This document shows, one piece after another, positions 60,867-64,000 of a stretch of 64,000 nt of DNA (positions are counted from its first letter, which is position 1; every line of letters begins with the position of its first letter). This stretch comes from Succinatimonas sp. UBA6849. Its GTDB lineage: Bacteria > Pseudomonadota > Gammaproteobacteria > Enterobacterales > Succinivibrionaceae. The stretch covers positions 29,580 through 93,579 of the forward strand of contig DKDL01000002.1 of assembly GCA_002449335.1 (NCBI GenBank), written 5' to 3'. The notes beneath the pieces are model-generated. The model was not told the origin of the DNA. It searched no databases and saw nothing but the letters and a program-made list of their open reading frames with translations. Both the position numbers and the translations under genes were made by a program.

Positions 60867-61796
60867 TTACTTGTTTACAGGGGTTAACCAACCGTACTTA
60901 TCTTCGGTTTCGCCTCTTACAACAGCGAAGAATGCCTTCTGTAATTTCTCGGTGATAGGACCACGGCAACCGCAACCAACATCGATACCATCAACTGAAG
61001 CAATAGGAGTGATTTCTGCTGCAGTACCAGTGAAGAACATCTCATCAGCTAAGTAAACCATTTCACGTGGGATTGGCTGGTAACGAACTTCGTAACCTAA
61101 ATCCTGTGCAACACGAGTTACAGCATCACGAGTGATACCTGGTAATAGACCTGAAGTGTTAGGAGAGGTATATAGAACACCGTTCTTTACGAAGAATACG
61201 TTCTCACCTGAACCTTCTGAAACGTAACCGTTAGTATCTAAAGCGATAGCCTCGGTATAACCATTGTTGGTGCACTCGTTAGCAATCAGAATTGATGATA
61301 GATAGTTACCTGCAGCCTTTGCCTCTGTAGGAATTGTATCTGGAGCTAAACGTCTCCATGAAGAAACGCAAACTTTAATACCTTTCTTCATACCTTCTTC
61401 ACCAAGGTAAGCTCCCCATGGTAAAGCACAAACCATAGCATCAGCATTTACACCTTTCTTGAACTTAACACCTAAGCCCACTTCACCCATGAAGATTAAT
61501 GGACGAATGTAACCATACTCAAGACCGTTCTCTGAGATAACTTTCTTACAAGCATCCATAACTTCTTCTTTAGTCTGAGCTACAGGGAAGCGGTAAATTT
61601 TTGCTGAATTGAATAAACGATCAATGTGATCCTTTAAACGGAAAATCTGAGGGCCATTCTTAGTAGCATAAGCTCTAATACCTTCAAACACTGCTGAACC
61701 ATAATGAAGAGCGTGAGCTGTAACGTGAACTTTAGCGTCTGCCCATGGAACCATCTTGCCGTTAAACCAAATATACTTGGTAGTGTCTGAATTCAT
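60867..61796 (-). CDS. ilvE: Branched-chain amino-acid aminotransferase
   Basis: 309 residues, PLP fold IV. PLP lysine K160 in TEAKAAGNYLSS, with SEGSGENVFFV and TSGLLPGITRD. It performs the final transamination for Ile, Val and Leu. Upstream ilvG/ilvM found in enterobacteria are absent; the preceding 300 bases are non-coding. Confidence 0.96.
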   Translation of the reverse strand: MNSDTTKYIWFNGKMVPWADAKVHVTAHALHYGSAVFEGIRAYATKNGPQIFRLKDHIDRLFNSAKIYRFPVAQTKEEVMDACKKVISENGLEYGYIRPLIFMGEVGLGVKFKKGVNADAMVCALPWGAYLGEEGMKKGIKVCVSSWRRLAPDTIPTEAKAAGNYLSSILIANECTNNGYTEAIALDTNGYVSEGSGENVFFVKNGVLYTSPNTSGLLPGITRDAVTRVAQDLGYEVRYQPIPREMVYLADEMFFTGTAAEITPIASVDGIDVGCGCRGPITEKLQKAFFAVVRGETEDKYGWLTPVNK

Positions 61797-62096
61797 TTTT
61801 AAATCCTCAACTAATTAAAATAAAAGGTCCTACTGTTATTAGTAGTACTAGCAACAGATTTTATCATTTTCATGAATGCGTTACTCTACCGCACAACTTA
61901 TTTGATTAACAATTTTCGAATAACTGATACTTTATCAAATAAGTTTGTAAATACTGCTCTAGTTTATGTTCAAGATTATATATCAAAAAACGGAACATAG
62001 TTAATATTATGTTCTAATTTTTGCAAAAATAACTATTTCTAAAAAATCTTGTTACAATAAGCACAATTTTTTCTGATAGTGAGGCTATTAAACTCA
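61797..62096. promoter_or_regulatory. Divergent non-coding region ilvE / yihG-like acyltransferase
   Basis: AT-rich DNA that must contain both promoters. I see several TATA-like hexamers but no unambiguous pair of -35 and -10. There is no recognisable ilv leader peptide rich in Ile/Val/Leu codons and no attenuator ahead of ilvE. Confidence 0.35.
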
Positions 62097-63011
62097 ATGA
62101 TTTCTTTTTTACCAAGTCCAATTCTGTTGGTTATAAATTGCATTCTGATCTCACTGAATGTAATTGTTATTGCAACTCCTATGATGGTTTTAGGTGTTTT
62201 CAAATTCTTACTGCCATTTCACTTTGTTGCTATTGCTATTGAAAAGTGCAACTACTACCTATATAAGATTTGGGTATTTGATAACAGACTAATTATCAGA
62301 CTTACCAATAATATTAAGTGGCACATAACAGGCGATAAGATACCTACAACCAAGAAGTCATGTATCATTATCAGTAACCACATCAGCTGGTTAGATATTC
62401 TGTTTATTGGTTGTGTATATAAAGGAAATGTTCCAACAACCAAATTCTTTATGAAGCACTCTTTAATCTATATTCCTTTTGCAGGCCTTGCTTGCTATGC
62501 CTTAGGCATGCCTTTCTTAAGACGTTATCCAAAGGAAAAACTATTAAAAAATCCTAAGTTAAGAACTAAGGATATTGAAACTACAAGAGCTGCTTGTAAG
62601 AGACTAATTGATTTCCCTACAACTTTAATTAACTTTGCTGAAGGAAGTCGCTACACTCCAGAAAAAGCAAAGAAAGCTCGTTCTCCATACAAGCACTTAC
62701 TACCACCAAAAGTAGCATCATTAGGTGTAGCTTTAAGTGAGATCGGTAATAAAGTTGATTACATCTTTAACAATACTTTCTACTATCCAGACAACCAAAA
62801 GAAAGCTTTTGTGGATATGTTAAAAGGCAGAGTTAAAAACGTTTATGTGAATGTTGAAATCATGGAGAAAACTCCTGAGCTTGAAGGTAATTATCTAGAA
62901 GATAAACAGTACAAGCATGAGTTCACAATGTACGTAAGAGAACTTTGGGATAAAAAAGATAAGCTACTAGATAAGATGTACTCAGATTACGAAGAGAGTA
63001 AGCGTAAGTAG
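62097..63011 (+). CDS. yihG: YihG-type 1-acylglycerol-3-phosphate acyltransferase family protein
   Basis: 304 residues with an N-terminal membrane segment and the LPLAT domain: SNHISWLDIL (H-x4-D), PFAGLACYALGMPFLRRY and NFAEGSRYT, which match E. coli YihG. These enzymes transfer acyl chains to lysophospholipids; YihG adjusts fatty-acid composition of phospholipids. ATG at 62097 with GAGG 12 bases upstream is preferred over a GTG at 62079. yihG and dsbA lie near each other in E. coli too. Confidence 0.9.
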   Translation: MISFLPSPILLVINCILISLNVIVIATPMMVLGVFKFLLPFHFVAIAIEKCNYYLYKIWVFDNRLIIRLTNNIKWHITGDKIPTTKKSCIIISNHISWLDILFIGCVYKGNVPTTKFFMKHSLIYIPFAGLACYALGMPFLRRYPKEKLLKNPKLRTKDIETTRAACKRLIDFPTTLINFAEGSRYTPEKAKKARSPYKHLLPPKVASLGVALSEIGNKVDYIFNNTFYYPDNQKKAFVDMLKGRVKNVYVNVEIMEKTPELEGNYLEDKQYKHEFTMYVRELWDKKDKLLDKMYSDYEESKRK

Positions 63012-63034
63012 TAAACGTCAGAAAAATTGAAAGG

Positions 63035-63064
63035 AAGCTCTAGCCTTGGCTAGAGCTTTTTTTG
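63035..63064. terminator. Terminator between yihG-like gene and dsbA
   Basis: Stem AAGCTCTAGC/GCTAGAGCTT with a 4-base loop followed by TTTTTTTG. The palindrome can serve both convergent genes. Confidence 0.9.
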
Positions 63065-63066
63065 TT

Positions 63067-63684
63067 TTAAGGTAAGGTTAATAGATAAGCAACTAAAGCT
63101 TCATAATCTTCAATTGACTCAAGATTGTCAGTCTTTACTAGATACTTGCCATTAACAACGATTTCTGGAACAGCATCAATTTTCATTTCTTTGGTATGTC
63201 TGTCATACTCAGCAACTTTTGCCTGAGTTACAAAAGAATTATAGATCTGCTCATACTTTTCAGAAGGAACACCTAAACTTTCAAATAATTCTACAAAGTA
63301 ATCATGATCTTCAGGAATATCCTGTTTTACATGAATTCTATTGAACAGTTCTTCTTTTAATTCATTTTCAATTTCTAGGTTGATAGCTACTGCATAAGCC
63401 TTCTGAGATTCGACACCTACATCACCACCAATTAAACCTACAGGGTTAACTACAAACTTTGCTTTATTCTTGAAGAATTCAGCCATCTGTGAAAAAGGTT
63501 TTTCCATTGCAAAGCAATGAGAGCAGAAGAATGAAAAGAACTCTCTAATCTCAGGCTCAACAGTTTTATTTGTTGCTCTGATTTCGTAATCCTGACCTTC
63601 TTTATAATCACGAGCCTGCGCACTTGAAATAAAGAAAATTGACACTATTAACAAGGCAAATGCTTTACCAAGAAATTTAAACAT
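63067..63684 (-). CDS. dsbA: Thiol:disulfide interchange protein DsbA
   Basis: 205 residues. Signal peptide (MFKFLGKAFALLIVSIFF, cleavage near AQA), thioredoxin fold with helical insert, active site C54-S-H-C57 and cis-proline region AVPEIVVNG. It introduces disulfides in exported proteins. E. coli DsbA has CPHC; the dipeptide here is Ser-His. ATG at 63684 is used since the frame before it begins only at a TTG. Confidence 0.94.
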   Translation of the reverse strand: MFKFLGKAFALLIVSIFFISSAQARDYKEGQDYEIRATNKTVEPEIREFFSFFCSHCFAMEKPFSQMAEFFKNKAKFVVNPVGLIGGDVGVESQKAYAVAINLEIENELKEELFNRIHVKQDIPEDHDYFVELFESLGVPSEKYEQIYNSFVTQAKVAEYDRHTKEMKIDAVPEIVVNGKYLVKTDNLESIEDYEALVAYLLTLP

Positions 63685-63810
63685 ATGATTTTCTATCCTA
63701 TATGATTTGTAACTGTGCAAAATTATTTATCGCACATGACCTTTTGTCAAATAAACAAAATATTATCAACACAACCTACATCAAAACTGATTTAAATACG
63801 TAGACTTTGG

Positions 63811-64000
63811 TTAGTCCTTATCAGCAATTGTAAAATCTGTGATTTTCTGTTCCCAGCAAGAAACCTTGTTTCTTAATTCTAGAGCACTTCTTCTTTCTCT
63901 TTTAACTCCACGGCTTAAGAGTTTAAAAAAGCAAACTGTTAAGAAGTTATTTTTTGCGCAGATCTTACTTAAAACGTACAGTAGCTTTACTTTATTTCTA
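63811..64000 (-). CDS. Unidentified protein, C-terminal part only
   Basis: The minus strand is open from the window edge to a TAA at 63813-63811, giving 62 C-terminal residues. They are basic and helical, with a hydrophobic start (KVKLLYVLSKIC, FLTVCFFKLL), then RGVKRERRSALELRN and an end TDFTIADKD. I do not recognise it. Position upstream of dsbA in E. coli is held by srkA (yihE), but this tail does not look like it. Confidence 0.4.
   Translation of the reverse strand, partial: RNKVKLLYVLSKICAKNNFLTVCFFKLLSRGVKRERRSALELRNKVSCWEQKITDFTIADKD

Noticed and set aside
61797..62096. An ilv attenuation leader peptide before ilvE
   Set aside because: The only short frame near the start has few Ile/Val/Leu codons and no terminator follows it.
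1..64000. CRISPR arrays, insertion sequences, integrases other than XerC, tRNA or rRNA genes
   Set aside because: No regularly spaced repeats, transposase frames or cloverleaf-like sequence were seen; the content is housekeeping throughout.

Overview
The window is a chromosomal core segment of a low-GC gammaproteobacterium. Enterobacteria-like gene neighbourhoods are kept: S10-spc-alpha ribosomal operons, divergent cysS/ppiB-lpxH, yggS-proC-yggT, lptM-lysA-dapF-xerC-yigB-uvrD beside cyaA, hemX-hemY, ilvE-ilvD-ilvA, and a yihG-type acyltransferase next to dsbA. Class I adenylate cyclase, HemX/HemY, YigB, YihG and LptM are gammaproteobacterial markers. The AT-rich sequence, a clostridial-type ferredoxin and two alpha-subunit genes would fit an anaerobic lineage such as Succinivibrionaceae (Aeromonadales), but that placement is an inference. 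I saw no insertion sequence, prophage, CRISPR array, tRNA or rRNA gene.

Layout. 1-2760: 3' part of an MscK mechanosensitive channel. 2859-5223: ferredoxin, divergent from a fused YggS-ProC gene and yggT. 5280-9369: parC, an L,D-transpeptidase, an acidic protein and a flavin reductase-like protein. 9445-24590: the ribosomal protein cluster on the minus strand, with rpoA present twice on either side of rplQ. 24813-31022: phosphoethanolamine transferase-like protein, queH, pyrE, yicC, ybjD. 31164-36870: cysS, ppiB, lpxH, polA. 37053-42852: yhhQ, trxA, ddl, metE, metF. 42989-53917: rho, a glyoxalase-fold gene, uvrD, yigB, xerC, dapF, lysA, lptM, cyaA. 54195-64000: hemX, hemY, a secreted hypothetical, ilvA, ilvD, ilvE, a yihG-type acyltransferase, dsbA and the 3' end of an unidentified gene.

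Most interesting signals. (1) The two RNA polymerase alpha paralogues have decayed in complementary ways. The rpsD-proximal copy has lost the beta-binding surface (Arg44-Arg45 replaced by Ser-Gly, plus residues 60-80 and the insert domain) but keeps the beta'-binding segment. The rplQ-distal copy keeps the beta surface but has lost the beta' segment. This predicts an obligatory, oriented alpha heterodimer. (2) YggS (PLP homeostasis) and ProC (proline synthesis) are fused in one frame. (3) hemX-hemY survive without hemC-hemD at the usual site. (4) metE has a long leader ending in an intrinsic terminator just before its ribosome binding site. (5) The rpsM leader carries a shortened likeness of the rpsK 3' end inside a strong hairpin. 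(6) YbjD has a Cys-containing acidic insertion of about 100 residues.

Regulation visible in sequence includes intrinsic terminators at most convergent ends, a near-consensus promoter with a 165-base leader before rpsJ (the place of L4 autoregulation), a separate promoter and GTG-started rpsM (the place of S4 autoregulation), and stop-start overlaps (rplD/rplW/rplB, rpmC/rplP, metE/metF, xerC/yigB, ilvA/secreted protein) that suggest translational coupling.
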